43,366 nucleotides of DNA from Phycisphaerales bacterium (GTDB lineage: Bacteria > Planctomycetota > Phycisphaerae > Phycisphaerales > UBA1924). The notes below the pieces were generated by a model, which saw nothing but the letters and a program-made list of their open reading frames with translations, was not told the DNA's origin and did not search any database. The translations under genes were made by a program, and so were the position numbers. The stretch spans positions 1 to 43,366 of the forward strand of contig JACMLW010000156.1 in NCBI GenBank assembly GCA_014379385.1. The letters are read 5' to 3'. Shown in pieces: positions 34,526 through 43,366 of this stretch (positions within the stretch are counted from its first letter, which is position 1; every line of letters starts with the position of its first letter).

Positions 34526-36064
34526 TCACTCCCCCGCGTCGGGGAGCGGCTCGGGTGACCACGCCCCGCGTCTGAACTGCGTCAGCGTCAGATCCCCGCT
34601 TGTGAAGAGGATCTCCTCACCAGCACCAGGTGACCATCCATCGCGCCGGTGATATAACAGGTACGAGCCCCACGCCGGTCGCGCGACCAGCGCCCCGGAG
34701 TGATCACGTGTAGGCGTGGGCCACCGCCCCGTCTCAAGATAGACCCGCCCCGACCGGGCGCCGGCCAGTCCGCCTTGATACACCTCGGTGATGCCCGCTG
34801 CATGCATGTGCTCGAACACCGCCGACCACTGCCGGTTTTCGCGCCGGTGCAGCCGTACAGGCAGGGCCGCGATCACAATCGCTCCGATGACGGCGACTAC
34901 GGCGATTCGTGGCAGCAATCTCGAAACAACCGCGCGCATCCCAATGGGCGACCACCTAGCAAGCCACAGCGCGCTCAGCCAGGCGCCGGCCGGATACATG
35001 GGCAACAGGTATCTCGCCCGCCGATCCGGATGCAGCGAGAGCGCCAGCACCCACACCAATATGAACGCGATGCACAGCACCCCGGCGGCGGCGTCGCTCC
35101 GGCGGGACACGCTCGCACGCCTCGCGATCAGCGCGATGGCCCCAAGCATGATCGTGCCGAGCCACGGCCAGTAGACCTTGAGCAGTTCGAGCACGTAGTA
35201 CGCAGCGCCGACTCCGCCGGTGTTGGGTGCCGAGATCCGCCCCGCCGCGCGCTCCGCGATCTCTCGCCCGAAGTACTGCGACGTAAAGGCATCGCCATGC
35301 AGAGCGACCATCGAGACATGCCATGGCGCCGCGATCGCCAGCGCCACGGCCAGCGCGCCCGCCAACCATCCGCACCACCGGGCCCGCCCGACCGCGACCA
35401 GCCAGAGCGCCAGCACCGGCAGGAGCAGCAGCCCCAGCAGGGGCTTTGTCATGAGCGCGAGCCCGATGCCCACGCCGGACAGCGCGATCCATTTGCCCCG
35501 CCCGCTCCAGAGCGCCATCGCGCCCGGCCACATCCCCACCAGCATGAACAGCGCCAGCCACGCATCCAGTGAGAACGCGTGCGTGTGGCGCGCAAACTCC
35601 CACGTCAGCCCCAGCACGAGCCCCGCGCACAGCCCCACTCGTCGCCCACCGGCCAGCGACGACGCGTGCGCCAGCACCCCGCAGCACAGCACCCCGGCTA
35701 CAACCGACCCCATCCTTGCGCCCGCAACCGTCGGCCCGAGTGCATAGAGAGCAAGCCCGTTGAGCCAGAACCCCAGCGGGGGCTTGTTGAAGTAGGGAAT
35801 CCCGCCCGCTCCACCCTCCGCCAACAGCGACCAGAGCGCGCCCCACCCGCCATCGTCGAGTGCGCCGCGCCATGCCTGCAGCGCGATGGCGCTGTACCAC
35901 CCCGTGTCAACGCTGAACTCGCCCTGACCGACGTGCGCGAGCATGATCGCCAACGCGACGAACATCGGCAGCCCGGCCGTCACCGCCTGGCGCACCACCG
36001 AACGGCGGCGCACACCCGTGCGAACGCTTCGCGGCGTTGATTTCTTTGTCGGCTGAGGATCCAT
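34526..36064 (-). CDS. Polytopic glycosyltransferase, ArnT/PMT (GT39/GT83) family
   Basis: 512 residues from the ATG at 36064, with a GTG directly before it. About 12 hydrophobic segments follow a basic N-terminus. The family signature Asp lies in FSVDTGWYSAIALQAWRGAL, and PYFNKPPLGFWLNGLALYAL carries the conserved PYF-KPP pattern of ArnT-like enzymes. These use polyprenyl-phosphate sugars outside the inner membrane to decorate lipids, proteins or glycans. A GT2 gene of the kind that could make such a donor is at 27806, but no direct link is shown. The last 100 residues form a soluble tail (YQGGLAGARSGRVYLETGRW). The gene follows the zinc-ribbon gene by 30 bases and is probably co-transcribed. 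Confidence 0.85.
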   Translation of the reverse strand: MDPQPTKKSTPRSVRTGVRRRSVVRQAVTAGLPMFVALAIMLAHVGQGEFSVDTGWYSAIALQAWRGALDDGGWGALWSLLAEGGAGGIPYFNKPPLGFWLNGLALYALGPTVAGARMGSVVAGVLCCGVLAHASSLAGGRRVGLCAGLVLGLTWEFARHTHAFSLDAWLALFMLVGMWPGAMALWSGRGKWIALSGVGIGLALMTKPLLGLLLLPVLALWLVAVGRARWCGWLAGALAVALAIAAPWHVSMVALHGDAFTSQYFGREIAERAAGRISAPNTGGVGAAYYVLELLKVYWPWLGTIMLGAIALIARRASVSRRSDAAAGVLCIAFILVWVLALSLHPDRRARYLLPMYPAGAWLSALWLARWSPIGMRAVVSRLLPRIAVVAVIGAIVIAALPVRLHRRENRQWSAVFEHMHAAGITEVYQGGLAGARSGRVYLETGRWPTPTRDHSGALVARPAWGSYLLYHRRDGWSPGAGEEILFTSGDLTLTQFRRGAWSPEPLPDAGE

Positions 36065-36094
36065 CACCCGGAGAACCCCGGGAGCTGCGTGGGC

Positions 36095-36922
36095 TTACCC
36101 ACCGGCCTTCGCCGCGGACTTGTCCTTGGGCGCCTTCGCGGTCTTGGGCGACTTCGGGGCGCTGATCTTGGTGGTGGCCGGCGACTTCTTGGCCGCGATG
36201 TCCAGATCCTCGGTGAAGAGCACGCACCCGCAGCTCACACAGCGGGTGAGCTGGCCCCGAGCAATGGAGTTCACAGTCTCCATGGGCAGCGTCATCATGC
36301 ACGCGGAGCAGGAGTATTCGTAGTTCCGGCGGTCAACCACCTCGACGACGGACATCGCCTCGTCGCCGCGCAGAACCACCAACTGCTCGAATGTACGCAG
36401 CACATCGCCCGGGATCATCGTCGCGAGATTGGCCCGCTGGGTCGTCAGCTCCTCCAACCGCTGCTTGATCTCCGACTCGCGCGCATCACGCTCCGCCTTG
36501 GCCCCCGCGAGAATCCGCTCACGCTCGGACTTCTGGGCCGAAAGAGTGGCCTGCTCGGCCTCCAGCGCCTCGACGCGCCCCATCGCCTCGATCACCTTCT
36601 CCTCGACCGCTGTCTTGGCATCTTTGAGATTCGAGAGCTCAGCGAGAAACGCGTTGTACTCCTTGGCCGTCGCCGCGGAGTTCATCTGCTCCCGAACCTG
36701 GTTGACCTTCGCGTCAAGCCGGGCGACCTCGCCCTCGTCGTTCTTGAGCGACGCCCTCAGGTGTTTGGCCTGAACCGAGATATTGCCGGCTCGCTGCGTG
36801 ATGTCGGTGAACTGTCGCTGCTGCGCTTCGAGGAACCGTTCCGCCTGGTCGAGGCGGCTTCGGAGCCCGCGGAGCTGTTTATCAACACGGAAAAGTTCGA
36901 GCAGCTGCGAGGTTACCGTCAT
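36095..36922 (-). CDS. Coiled-coil protein with C-terminal C4 zinc ribbon (zf-RING_7/CT398-like)
   Basis: 275 residues from the ATG at 36922 with GGAG six bases upstream. An upstream start at 36994 lacks such a site. Residues 5-190 form an antiparallel-type coiled coil (LLELFRVDKQLRGL, AKEYNAFLAELSNLKDAK). The zinc ribbon follows: YSCSACMM and RCVSCGCVLF supply four Cys ligands. A Lys/Pro/Ala-rich tail ends the chain. This is the plan of PF02591 proteins such as chlamydial CT398, which I recall as linked to sigma-54 and secretion components. The biochemical role is not settled. The gene lies 129 bases downstream of cdsA. Confidence 0.8.
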   Translation of the reverse strand: MTVTSQLLELFRVDKQLRGLRSRLDQAERFLEAQQRQFTDITQRAGNISVQAKHLRASLKNDEGEVARLDAKVNQVREQMNSAATAKEYNAFLAELSNLKDAKTAVEEKVIEAMGRVEALEAEQATLSAQKSERERILAGAKAERDARESEIKQRLEELTTQRANLATMIPGDVLRTFEQLVVLRGDEAMSVVEVVDRRNYEYSCSACMMTLPMETVNSIARGQLTRCVSCGCVLFTEDLDIAAKKSPATTKISAPKSPKTAKAPKDKSAAKAGG

Positions 36923-37051
36923 CAAACGCTCCGCATGTGAGCTCCACACGCCTAGCGCGCCCTGCGGTGTGGGAATCTCGGTCCATTCTAGCAACCCGCC
37001 CCGCCTTCGCCAAGTCTGCTCCGCGGGTCGCCCGAAACGGTCGAATGGTGG

Positions 37052-37987
37052 CTACCAGACCCGCAAGTACCAGTACGCCACCGGCGCCACCAGCAGAATC
37101 GAGTCGATCACGTCCAGCACGCCCCCGAACCCGGGCAAGATGGTGCCCGAGTCCTTGATTCCCGCATCACGCTTGAGCAGCGACGCCGTTAGGTCACCCG
37201 CCTGCCCCGTAATCGCCAGCAGCGCCCCAAGCACCGCTCCTTCCACTGGGCTCAGCGCCATCTGACCCCCATCGGCGCCGGTCTGCCGCTCCAGCCACAC
37301 CGCCAACACCCCCACACCCGCCGCCAGCGCGACCCCGCCAACTAACCCCTCCCACGTCTTGCCGGGGCTCAGCCATGGGATCAGCTTCCGCCGCCCCACC
37401 GCCTTCCCCGTGAAGTACGCCCCGATGTCGCACGACTTGGTGATCACCAGCACGCCCAAAAGCACCCACGCCGAGTGCTCGCGCCGCAGGAGCAGCAGCA
37501 CCCCGAACAGCAATCCCAGGTATACAAACGCGATCAGCCCCGCCCCCGCCGCGGCCGTCGCCCCCTGCGGAATCCGGCGGCGCGAATGCACGACCAGCGA
37601 CACCGCCAGCACCAGCGCCGCCGCGGCCGAGATAATCGCAGCGCCCGTAGGCGCATCGCTCCCCCGCGGCATCAGGTAACACGCCGACATCCCCGCGATC
37701 GCCCCGAACGTCAGCGTCCCCTTCGTCGCCGAGATGCCCGCGGCACGAAAGATCGCCTTGAGTTCCCAGCACGCCAGCGGCGCTAGCGCCAGCCCGACCA
37801 GGAAGATCGGCAGCCCCGGCGGCCATGTGCCATCCGCTCGGATGAACTCGGGCACCCAACGAGGCGCCGCGGCGTGGTCCAGCCACTCGTCAAGCCAGAG
37901 CACGCCGATGAGCCCGAGGATCATCAGCGGCCCGAACATGAGTCGGTACTTGAGCACGGCGGGGACTGTAGCGGAAGAGATGGCCAC
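37052..37987 (-). CDS. cdsA: Phosphatidate cytidylyltransferase
   Basis: 311 residues, starting at GTG. The enzyme makes CDP-diacylglycerol from CTP and phosphatidate in the inner membrane, the entry to phospholipid synthesis. Seven or more TM segments are visible (MFGPLMILGLIGVLWL, GLIAFVYLGLLFGVLLL and others). The CTP_transf_1 signature near the C-terminus, SLLKRDAGIKDSGTILPGFG, continues with GVLDVIDS. This matches S-x3-KR-x3-KD-x4-PGHGG-x2-DR-D except that the usual His is Phe and DR is DV. The KD and final D are kept. It begins 14 bases after uppS. Confidence 0.92.
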   Translation of the reverse strand: MAISSATVPAVLKYRLMFGPLMILGLIGVLWLDEWLDHAAAPRWVPEFIRADGTWPPGLPIFLVGLALAPLACWELKAIFRAAGISATKGTLTFGAIAGMSACYLMPRGSDAPTGAAIISAAAALVLAVSLVVHSRRRIPQGATAAAGAGLIAFVYLGLLFGVLLLLRREHSAWVLLGVLVITKSCDIGAYFTGKAVGRRKLIPWLSPGKTWEGLVGGVALAAGVGVLAVWLERQTGADGGQMALSPVEGAVLGALLAITGQAGDLTASLLKRDAGIKDSGTILPGFGGVLDVIDSILLVAPVAYWYLRVW

Positions 37988-38001
37988 TCACCAACAGTCG
38001 T

Positions 38002-38823
38002 TTACCGGCCGAGGTCGTCCAGCCCCCCGAACTTCCGCTTGCGCCCCGCGAAGTCGCGGATCGCCGCGTGCAAGTCCGGCGCGCCGAAGTCCGGCCACAG
38101 CACGCCCGTCACGTGCAGCTCCGCGTAGCTGATTTGCCACAGAAGGTAGTTGCTCACCCGCATCTCCCCCGCCGTTCTGATCAGCAGGTCCGGGTCCGGG
38201 ATGCCGGCCGTATACAGGTGCGCCGAGACCGTAGTCTCGGTGATCGACTCGGGATCAAGCTCACCCCTCGCCGCCTTCCGCGCGATCTCCCGCGTCGCTT
38301 CGGTGATCTCCGCCCGAGACCCGTAGTTCACCGCCAGGCACAGCGTCGAGCCCGTGTTCCCCGCCGTCTCCTCCATGAGCCGGCGCGACGCGGCTTGCAC
38401 CACCACTGGGAGCCCCTCCCACCGCCCAATCTGCACGAACCGGATGTTCTCACGCTTGATCCGTTCCCGCTCCCCCTCGATGTACATCGCGTACATCTCC
38501 ATCAGCGCCGCGACCTCGTCGTCAGGCCGTTTCCAGTTCTCAAGTGAGAATGAGTAAAGCGTCAGCACCTCCACCCCGAGCACCGCGCACTCCTCCATCA
38601 CCGCGCGAACCGACGCCGCGCCGTTCCGATGTCCGAAAAACCTGGGGAACCCGCGCTGCGTCGCCCACCGGCCGTTGCCGTCCATGATGATCGCGATGTG
38701 CCGCGGAATACGGGCCGGATGCACATCGGGTAGCACCGACGCCGGGTCGGCCTTGGGATTCCTCGCCCGCATCGTACGAATCGCCCGCTCCGCGGCAGCA
38801 TCGATGGCCGTGTGATTCATCAT
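38002..38823 (-). CDS. uppS: Isoprenyl (undecaprenyl) diphosphate synthase
   Basis: 273 residues; two adjacent ATG codons with AGGGA before them. The cis-prenyltransferase adds isopentenyl units to farnesyl diphosphate to make the C55 carrier lipid for cell-wall glycans. The catalytic Asp is in IAIIMDGNGRWA. SFSLENWKRPDDEV, the substrate-binding DLLIRTAGEMRVSNYLLWQ and the YAEL/WPDF end block all match the family. A 35-residue N-terminal extension precedes the core. It heads a pair with cdsA and follows purA by 39 bases. Confidence 0.95.
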   Translation of the reverse strand: MMNHTAIDAAAERAIRTMRARNPKADPASVLPDVHPARIPRHIAIIMDGNGRWATQRGFPRFFGHRNGAASVRAVMEECAVLGVEVLTLYSFSLENWKRPDDEVAALMEMYAMYIEGERERIKRENIRFVQIGRWEGLPVVVQAASRRLMEETAGNTGSTLCLAVNYGSRAEITEATREIARKAARGELDPESITETTVSAHLYTAGIPDPDLLIRTAGEMRVSNYLLWQISYAELHVTGVLWPDFGAPDLHAAIRDFAGRKRKFGGLDDLGR

Positions 38824-38862
38824 GGATCCCTGCTCGCATCTCCGCCAACGCCGCGTCGCATG

Positions 38863-40248
38863 TCATGCGCACCGGATCGTCTGTTCCCGGTCGGGTCCGA
38901 CGCCCACCAACCCCACCTCCGCCCCCGTGAACGATTCAATCAGATCCAAGTAACGCCGCGCCTCGACCGGAAGTTCGTCCATCGAACGGGCGGTAGTCAG
39001 GTCCGCCGAGAAACCAGGGACCGTGGTGTACACCGGCTCCGCCGCTGAAAGCACTTCGCCGTCCGGGATGAACCGGTCGGTGACAACGCCGTTGAATCGG
39101 TATCCCGTCGCTACCTTGAGCTCGTCGAACCCCGAGAGCACGTCCAGCAACGTGACGGCGAGGCTCGTCACCCCGCTGAGCATCACCGAGTACTTCACCG
39201 CCACCAGGTCGAGCCACCCCACCCGCCGCGGCCGCCCCGTCGTTGTTCCGTACTCGCGTCCCCGGTCACGGATGCGGTCACCCGTTTCGTCGAGCAACTC
39301 GGTGAGCAACGGCCCATTCCCCACCCTCGTCGAGTACGCCTTGACGACCCCGATAATCTCGCTGATCGCGCTGCACGGCGTCCCGGTGCCCGATGGGATC
39401 CCGAGCGCCGTGGTGCTGGAACTCGTGACGTACGGGTACGTCCCGTGGTCAACGTCGAGCAGCGTGGCATTGGCCCCCTCGAACAGCACCCGCTTCCCCT
39501 GCGCACGAAGATCGTGCAGAAGGTACGTCGTGTCCTTGATCGCGTCCCGCAGCTGCTCGCCCATGCGCCGCGCCCACTCCGTAAGACCCGCGGCGTCGGG
39601 GTTCGCCTGGGCGCCCAGCCCGCGCAGCATCGGACCCTTCAAGGCGCAAGCGATCTCGATCTTCCGCCGCAGCACCGCCGGACGGAGCAGGTCGCCCATC
39701 CGCACCGCCGAGGCGCGCTGCGCCTTGTCGGCGTAGCACGGCCCGATGCCGCGCTTTGTAGTCCCGATCGATTTCACCCCCGCTCCGCCGCCCCCTCCGT
39801 CGCCCGCCCCCGCCTCGCCGATCGTGGCCGACATCACCGTCAGCGTCGCCTCGCGCAGCTCGTCCTCTTGCTTGTGGTACGGCATGACAACGTGCGCACG
39901 GTCGGAGATGACCAGCCCCGAGGTATCAACACCCCGGGTATTCAGCCCGCTGATCTCCTTCAGCACCACCTCGGGATCGACCACCACCCCGTTTCCGATC
40001 ACCGCCAGCTTGCCGGGGTACAGAATCCCCGACGGCATGAGGTGCAGGGCATACCGCTCCCCCTTCACCACCACCGAGTGCCCCGCATTCGCACCCCCAT
40101 TGAACCGCACCACCGCGTCATACGCAGGCGCGATCAGATCAACAACCTTCCCCTTTCCCTCATCCCCCCATTGCAGGCCGACCACCGCCGTGCAGCGCCC
40201 GTGATTCATGCCGCTCGTCTTATTGGGACCTGCCGCCGTGTGTTGCAT
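38863..40248 (-). CDS. purA: Adenylosuccinate synthetase
   Basis: 461 residues from the ATG at 40248 (GGAGAG ten bases upstream); an ATG at 40209, 13 codons on, is also plausible. It joins IMP and aspartate with GTP in the first step from IMP to AMP. The GTP-binding loop GLQWGDEGKGKVVD (25-38), FNGGANAGHSVVV, TTKRGIGPCYADK, LFEGANATLLDVDHGTYPYV, and GTTTGRPRRVGWLDLVAV are all standard. A Gly-rich insert (GEAGAGDGGGGGAG) lies about residue 144-157, where homologs have a short loop. The gene appears to lead the block purA-uppS-cdsA. Confidence 0.96.
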   Translation of the reverse strand: MQHTAAGPNKTSGMNHGRCTAVVGLQWGDEGKGKVVDLIAPAYDAVVRFNGGANAGHSVVVKGERYALHLMPSGILYPGKLAVIGNGVVVDPEVVLKEISGLNTRGVDTSGLVISDRAHVVMPYHKQEDELREATLTVMSATIGEAGAGDGGGGGAGVKSIGTTKRGIGPCYADKAQRASAVRMGDLLRPAVLRRKIEIACALKGPMLRGLGAQANPDAAGLTEWARRMGEQLRDAIKDTTYLLHDLRAQGKRVLFEGANATLLDVDHGTYPYVTSSSTTALGIPSGTGTPCSAISEIIGVVKAYSTRVGNGPLLTELLDETGDRIRDRGREYGTTTGRPRRVGWLDLVAVKYSVMLSGVTSLAVTLLDVLSGFDELKVATGYRFNGVVTDRFIPDGEVLSAAEPVYTTVPGFSADLTTARSMDELPVEARRYLDLIESFTGAEVGLVGVGPDREQTIRCA

Positions 40249-40418
40249 GTGAGGGGTGCTCTCCGGCCGGGCTCCCGCGCGGCGTGTCCGGCGGAGAGCT
40301 TCAGCGCCCGCAAACCATAGCGACGACGATCGCCCGGGCGATCGGCACCAGTTCGCCCCCCGCCATTCAAGCCCACCTCCCGACCGTCCGATCATTCAAC
40401 TCCAGGAATCGATCTTCC

Positions 40419-40586
40419 ATGATTGGACAAGCCTTGCGCATCATGTGCCCCAACCTGACATGCCGAAAGGTGCTCTCGGTTCCGGAATCGTCGCGCGGCA
40501 AGACCGTCAAGTGCGGCAGCTGCGGCGCCACCATCCGAATCCCCGACAAGCCCGCGCTCCACGTCACGCTGCCCGCGAAGGCCTGA
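40419..40586 (+). CDS. Small MJ0042-like zinc-finger protein
   Basis: 55 residues from the ATG at 40419, or 47 from the ATG at 40443. The sequence MCPNLTCRKVLSVPESSRGK, then VKCGSCGATIRIPDK, has two pairs of Cys (CPNLTC and CGSC) around a short hairpin, typical of zinc-ribbon modules in planctomycetes. It probably binds Zn and may bind nucleic acid or protein. AGGAA lies a little far from the first ATG. It is divergent from purA and ends 13 bases before the convergent DUF255 gene. Confidence 0.7.
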   Translation: MIGQALRIMCPNLTCRKVLSVPESSRGKTVKCGSCGATIRIPDKPALHVTLPAKA

Positions 40587-40599
40587 GCCGCCGCCCCGG

Positions 40600-42972
40600 T
40601 CATGCGCGATCCAGCGCCACGTCGAGTTCCGTTGTGACCGGGGCCAGGCACGCCGTCTCGGTGCATGCCTGATACGTCACCGCCAGCAGCGGCCGTCCCG
40701 ACCACTCCGCGCCCGCCGGGCGCGCCACCACCACCGCGAACTCGATCGTGCCGGTATACACCCGCAGGCCGTCTTCACCCTCCAGTTCCAAGGGCTGACC
40801 CTCCGGGTACTTTGCGTACACCTCAACCCCGCCCCCGCTCACAATGTGAACCTTGAGCGGGATGAGCCCCAGCTCGTCCGCCGCGCGCCCAGGTGCCGCA
40901 AGATGGAGCCCCTCCTCGATCTGCACGCGCAGCATGAGCCCGCGGGCGCCCTCTTCGCCCTCGCCTATCGAGAGCCGATCCGCGCTCGCGAATACCGTCA
41001 CCTCCGCCGCTTCCACCTCTTCACTCGCCGCCGGCTGCTCCGGCGCACCCTCGACCGCGGCGCCCAGCACCTCCCGGCTCTGCGTGCTCAGGACCAGCAT
41101 CCGCAGCAGCGCCCTCGTAGCGCTGGACATCCCAAGCGGCGATTGCGCGATTGAGCCGCTCAGCCCCGCCAGGCCCGCGCCCGCGGCGTGAAGCCATGTC
41201 GCCTCGCTCGTGGCCCCGAACGCATCGAGCTGCGCATGGACAAGAGTGGAGGAACCGCTCGGCATCGCGCCGTCGTGCAGGGAGCGTGGACGGATGAACA
41301 GATCCACCTGATCGGCTGCCGCCGCGTCGAAGTAAAACCCGGGGGCCGGGCCGGCGAACCGCTCGGCCGCAATTTTCAGCAGCGCCGCCCCCTCGCGCGC
41401 ATACAGCCCCCCGCCGCACCCCGCCGCGTGCAGCGCGAACAGCCCCCTCGCGACCATCGCGTAATCCTCGAGAAAACCCTCGATCTGTGCTCTCCCCTGC
41501 CGCCAGCTCCGAAGTAGGCGCCCCTCCGGACCTCGCATGGAGCCCAGGATGAACCGGGCGGCTCGCTCCGCCGCGTCGATGTACTTCGGGTCGTCCAGCA
41601 GCTTCCCGCACCGGCACATCGCCGTGATCATCAGCCCGTTCCACGCCGCGAGCACCTTGTCGTCGGTCGAGGGCTGGGGCCGCCGGTCTCGCACCGCCAG
41701 CAACCCGGCATTGATCGCATCCAGCCGGGCCGCCAACTCCCCCTCCGTCAAGCCATGCGAGCCCGCGAGGTCCCGCATCACCGCCCGCAAGTAGAGCACG
41801 CTCTTCATCGGCTCCTTGGGATGGTGCGGGTCGCGAAAGTTCGGGCCGTCCTTCACGCCGTACACATCGAGCGCCAGCGCACCAACGCCCGCCGGCAGCC
41901 CCGCCTCGATCTCCTCTTCCGTCCACAGATAGCTCTCACCCTCGCGATGATTGGTCTCGGCGTCCTGCGCGCTGAGAAACCCTCCCCCAGCCTCCCCCGG
42001 AGAGGTCATCTCACGCAGCACATAATCGAGCGTGCGCCGCGCGACCCGCGTGAACGACGCATCGCCATACACCGCCCCCGCCTGCGCATACAGCGGCGCG
42101 AGCTGCGCGTTGTCGTACAGCATCTTCTCGAAGTGCGGCACCAGCCACTTCTCGTCCACGCTGTAGCGGTGAAAGCCGCCCCCCACCTGATCGAACATCC
42201 CACCGCGCCCCATCCGGTCCAGTGTGCTACGGATCACCGCGTCGGCCGCCTCGCGGCTCTGGTCGTCGCCCGCGTGCGTGCGGAACTCCATCAGAAGCTC
42301 GAGAAAGACCGGCTGTGGAAACTTTGGAGCGCCCCCGAACCCGCCGTTGGTCCGGTCGTGCATCCGCACCAGCGAGCTCACGGCTGTTGCAACCTGCTCG
42401 GCGCCGATGCGCCTCGCGGTCGGCCCGCCCTCCAGCTGCTCCTTCACCGCGCCCGCCAGCGCCTCGGCCTGCTCCATCACGTCCGCCCGCTGACTCACCC
42501 ACGCGGCGCTCAGCCCCTCGATAACCTGTGAAAAACCCGGCATGTTGTGCCGCGGCTCGGGCGGGTAATACGTCCCGGCATAGAACGGTCTCAGCCCCGC
42601 CGGCTCAATGAACACGCTCATCGGCCACCCGCCGCGCCCGCTATACGCCTGCACCGCGGCCATGTACGCATCATCCACATCCGGCCGCTCCTCGCGGTCC
42701 AGCTTGATGCACACGAACTTCGAGTTCATCAGCCGCGCCGTCGCCTCGTCCTCGAAGCTCTCTCGCTCCATCACGTGGCACCAATAGCACGTGGAGTAGC
42801 CGATGCTCAGGAAAATGGGCACCTCGCGCCGGCGCGCCTCGGCGAAGGCGTCCGGTCCCCACGGCCACCAGTCCACCGGGTTGTGCGCGTGCTGCAGCAG
42901 GTACGGGCTGGTCTGCCCGGCAAGCCGGTTTGGGGGGCGTGTGCGACCAAGTGGACGCTCGCTCGTGCTCAT
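40600..42972 (-). CDS. DUF255 thioredoxin-fold protein (YyaL/spermatogenesis-associated-20 family)
   Basis: 790 residues from the ATG at 42972; an upstream start at 43092 would add 40 low-complexity residues. The N-terminal thioredoxin-like domain (PF03190) opens [18 protein letters not shown] and has the CYWC motif in [33 protein letters not shown] and [11 protein letters not shown] then follow. The remaining 550 residues are an alpha/alpha-barrel of the six-hairpin type ([31 protein letters not shown]). The family is widespread but its reaction is not established. The last 120 residues are beta-rich ([16 protein letters not shown]) and end with a Cys pair (ACTETAC). There is no signal peptide. 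Confidence 0.9.
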   Translation of the reverse strand: MSTSERPLGRTRPPNRLAGQTSPYLLQHAHNPVDWWPWGPDAFAEARRREVPIFLSIGYSTCYWCHVMERESFEDEATARLMNSKFVCIKLDREERPDVDDAYMAAVQAYSGRGGWPMSVFIEPAGLRPFYAGTYYPPEPRHNMPGFSQVIEGLSAAWVSQRADVMEQAEALAGAVKEQLEGGPTARRIGAEQVATAVSSLVRMHDRTNGGFGGAPKFPQPVFLELLMEFRTHAGDDQSREAADAVIRSTLDRMGRGGMFDQVGGGFHRYSVDEKWLVPHFEKMLYDNAQLAPLYAQAGAVYGDASFTRVARRTLDYVLREMTSPGEAGGGFLSAQDAETNHREGESYLWTEEEIEAGLPAGVGALALDVYGVKDGPNFRDPHHPKEPMKSVLYLRAVMRDLAGSHGLTEGELAARLDAINAGLLAVRDRRPQPSTDDKVLAAWNGLMITAMCRCGKLLDDPKYIDAAERAARFILGSMRGPEGRLLRSWRQGRAQIEGFLEDYAMVARGLFALHAAGCGGGLYAREGAALLKIAAERFAGPAPGFYFDAAAADQVDLFIRPRSLHDGAMPSGSSTLVHAQLDAFGATSEATWLHAAGAGLAGLSGSIAQSPLGMSSATRALLRMLVLSTQSREVLGAAVEGAPEQPAASEEVEAAEVTVFASADRLSIGEGEEGARGLMLRVQIEEGLHLAAPGRAADELGLIPLKVHIVSGGGVEVYAKYPEGQPLELEGEDGLRVYTGTIEFAVVVARPAGAEWSGRPLLAVTYQACTETACLAPVTTELDVALDRA

Positions 42973-42994
42973 GGAGAATGGTAGTTGAAGGCGG

Positions 42995-43366
42995 CTACCG
43001 GGCCGCGCCGGGCTGGATGCCCATTCGGCGCACCACCAGCGCCGTAAGTATTCGAGAAGCACCTGTGATCGTCGGCATCCCCCCACCACCACCCATCCGC
43101 GCCCGCACCGCGTGCGCCGCCATCAGGCTCGATCGCACCACCGCATCCACCGGCAATCCCACGCACGACACGCTCACCCACGCTGCCGGCGCCCGCATCC
43201 CCTGCTCGTCCTGGCGATGCCCCGGCTCGGCGTGCCAGCGCTCGAACTCGACGGCGTACGCCTGCGCCGCGCGCATCACCTGCGATTCGGCCTCGGGCTG
43301 CTCCGGCCCGCCTCGGGCCGCGTCATCGATTGCCCCCACCACCGCTCCGCGCAGCTCGACCAGCTC
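42995..43366 (-). CDS. Unknown protein, C-terminal part only (runs off right edge)
   Basis: The minus strand is open from the right edge to the stop at 42995-42997, giving the last 123 residues. The visible part begins [20 protein letters not shown]. It contains one Trp-rich spot ([15 protein letters not shown]), [20 protein letters not shown] and a Gly run (MGGGGGMP), and ends [11 protein letters not shown]. No family is recognised. Its stop lies 22 bases before the DUF255 start, so the two genes may be co-transcribed. Confidence 0.55.
   Translation of the reverse strand, partial: ELVELRGAVVGAIDDAARGGPEQPEAESQVMRAAQAYAVEFERWHAEPGHRQDEQGMRAPAAWVSVSCVGLPVDAVVRSSLMAAHAVRARMGGGGGMPTITGASRILTALVVRRMGIQPGAAR

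Noticed and set aside
1-43366. CRISPR array
   Set aside because: No regularly spaced direct repeats with unique spacers; the repeated dockerin codons are protein-coding.

Overview
The window is GC-rich bacterial DNA, most likely from a planctomycete of the class Phycisphaerae. The main reason is ten secreted proteins that end in the same dockerin-like module: two Ca-loop/helix repeats of the type D-x-N-x-S-G-x-x-x-S-x-D-I-T-x-F-L-x-x-W-F, closed by Gly-Cys directly before the stop. I recognise this as the 'GC-type dockerin' seen in Phycisphaerales. Supporting signs are a 53-residue small basic protein of the planctomycete/verrucomicrobial/chlamydial superphylum, frequent GTG and TTG starts, and REP-like palindromes and CACTGGG repeats of a kind I associate with planctomycetes. 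The assignment is inferred from gene content; no rRNA or complete tRNA is present.

Layout. Positions 1-515 hold the 5' part of an unknown minus-strand gene containing a REP-like palindrome. From 921 to 22165 lies the dockerin region. Four dockerin genes are on the plus strand (921, 1803, 3714, 7589), mixed with a membrane-anchored SPOR-like protein, the small basic protein, a class I/II aminotransferase, a small unknown protein and a Kef-type cation/proton antiporter. Six dockerin genes follow on the minus strand (12860-22165). The two groups converge near 12.8 kb. Visible passenger domains are a concanavalin A-like fold, parallel beta-helices, beta-propellers of FG-GAP/VCBS type, and an SGNH hydrolase joined to LamG and Ig-like domains. 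Two paralogous pairs have no recognised fold. Two of the genes are split by apparent single-base indels. No cohesin is visible.

From 22337 on the content is housekeeping. It starts with an isolated atpA with its own terminator, a cdaA-cdaR (ybbR) pair for cyclic di-AMP, an Nfu N-terminal-domain protein next to mutY, a GT2 glycosyltransferase, glyA, a small lipoprotein and an aldehyde dehydrogenase. A minus-strand block then reads purA, uppS, cdsA, a coiled-coil zinc-ribbon protein, a GT39-type membrane glycosyltransferase and a coiled-coil, Wzz-like two-TM protein. It joins nucleotide synthesis, polyprenyl and phospholipid precursors and envelope glycan functions. Last come a small zinc-finger protein, a DUF255 thioredoxin-fold protein and a gene cut by the right edge.

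The strongest lead is the dockerin family itself. Every copy has one Cys just before the first Ca loop and one as the last residue, which would allow a disulfide clasp across the module. The receptor for this module is not in the window.
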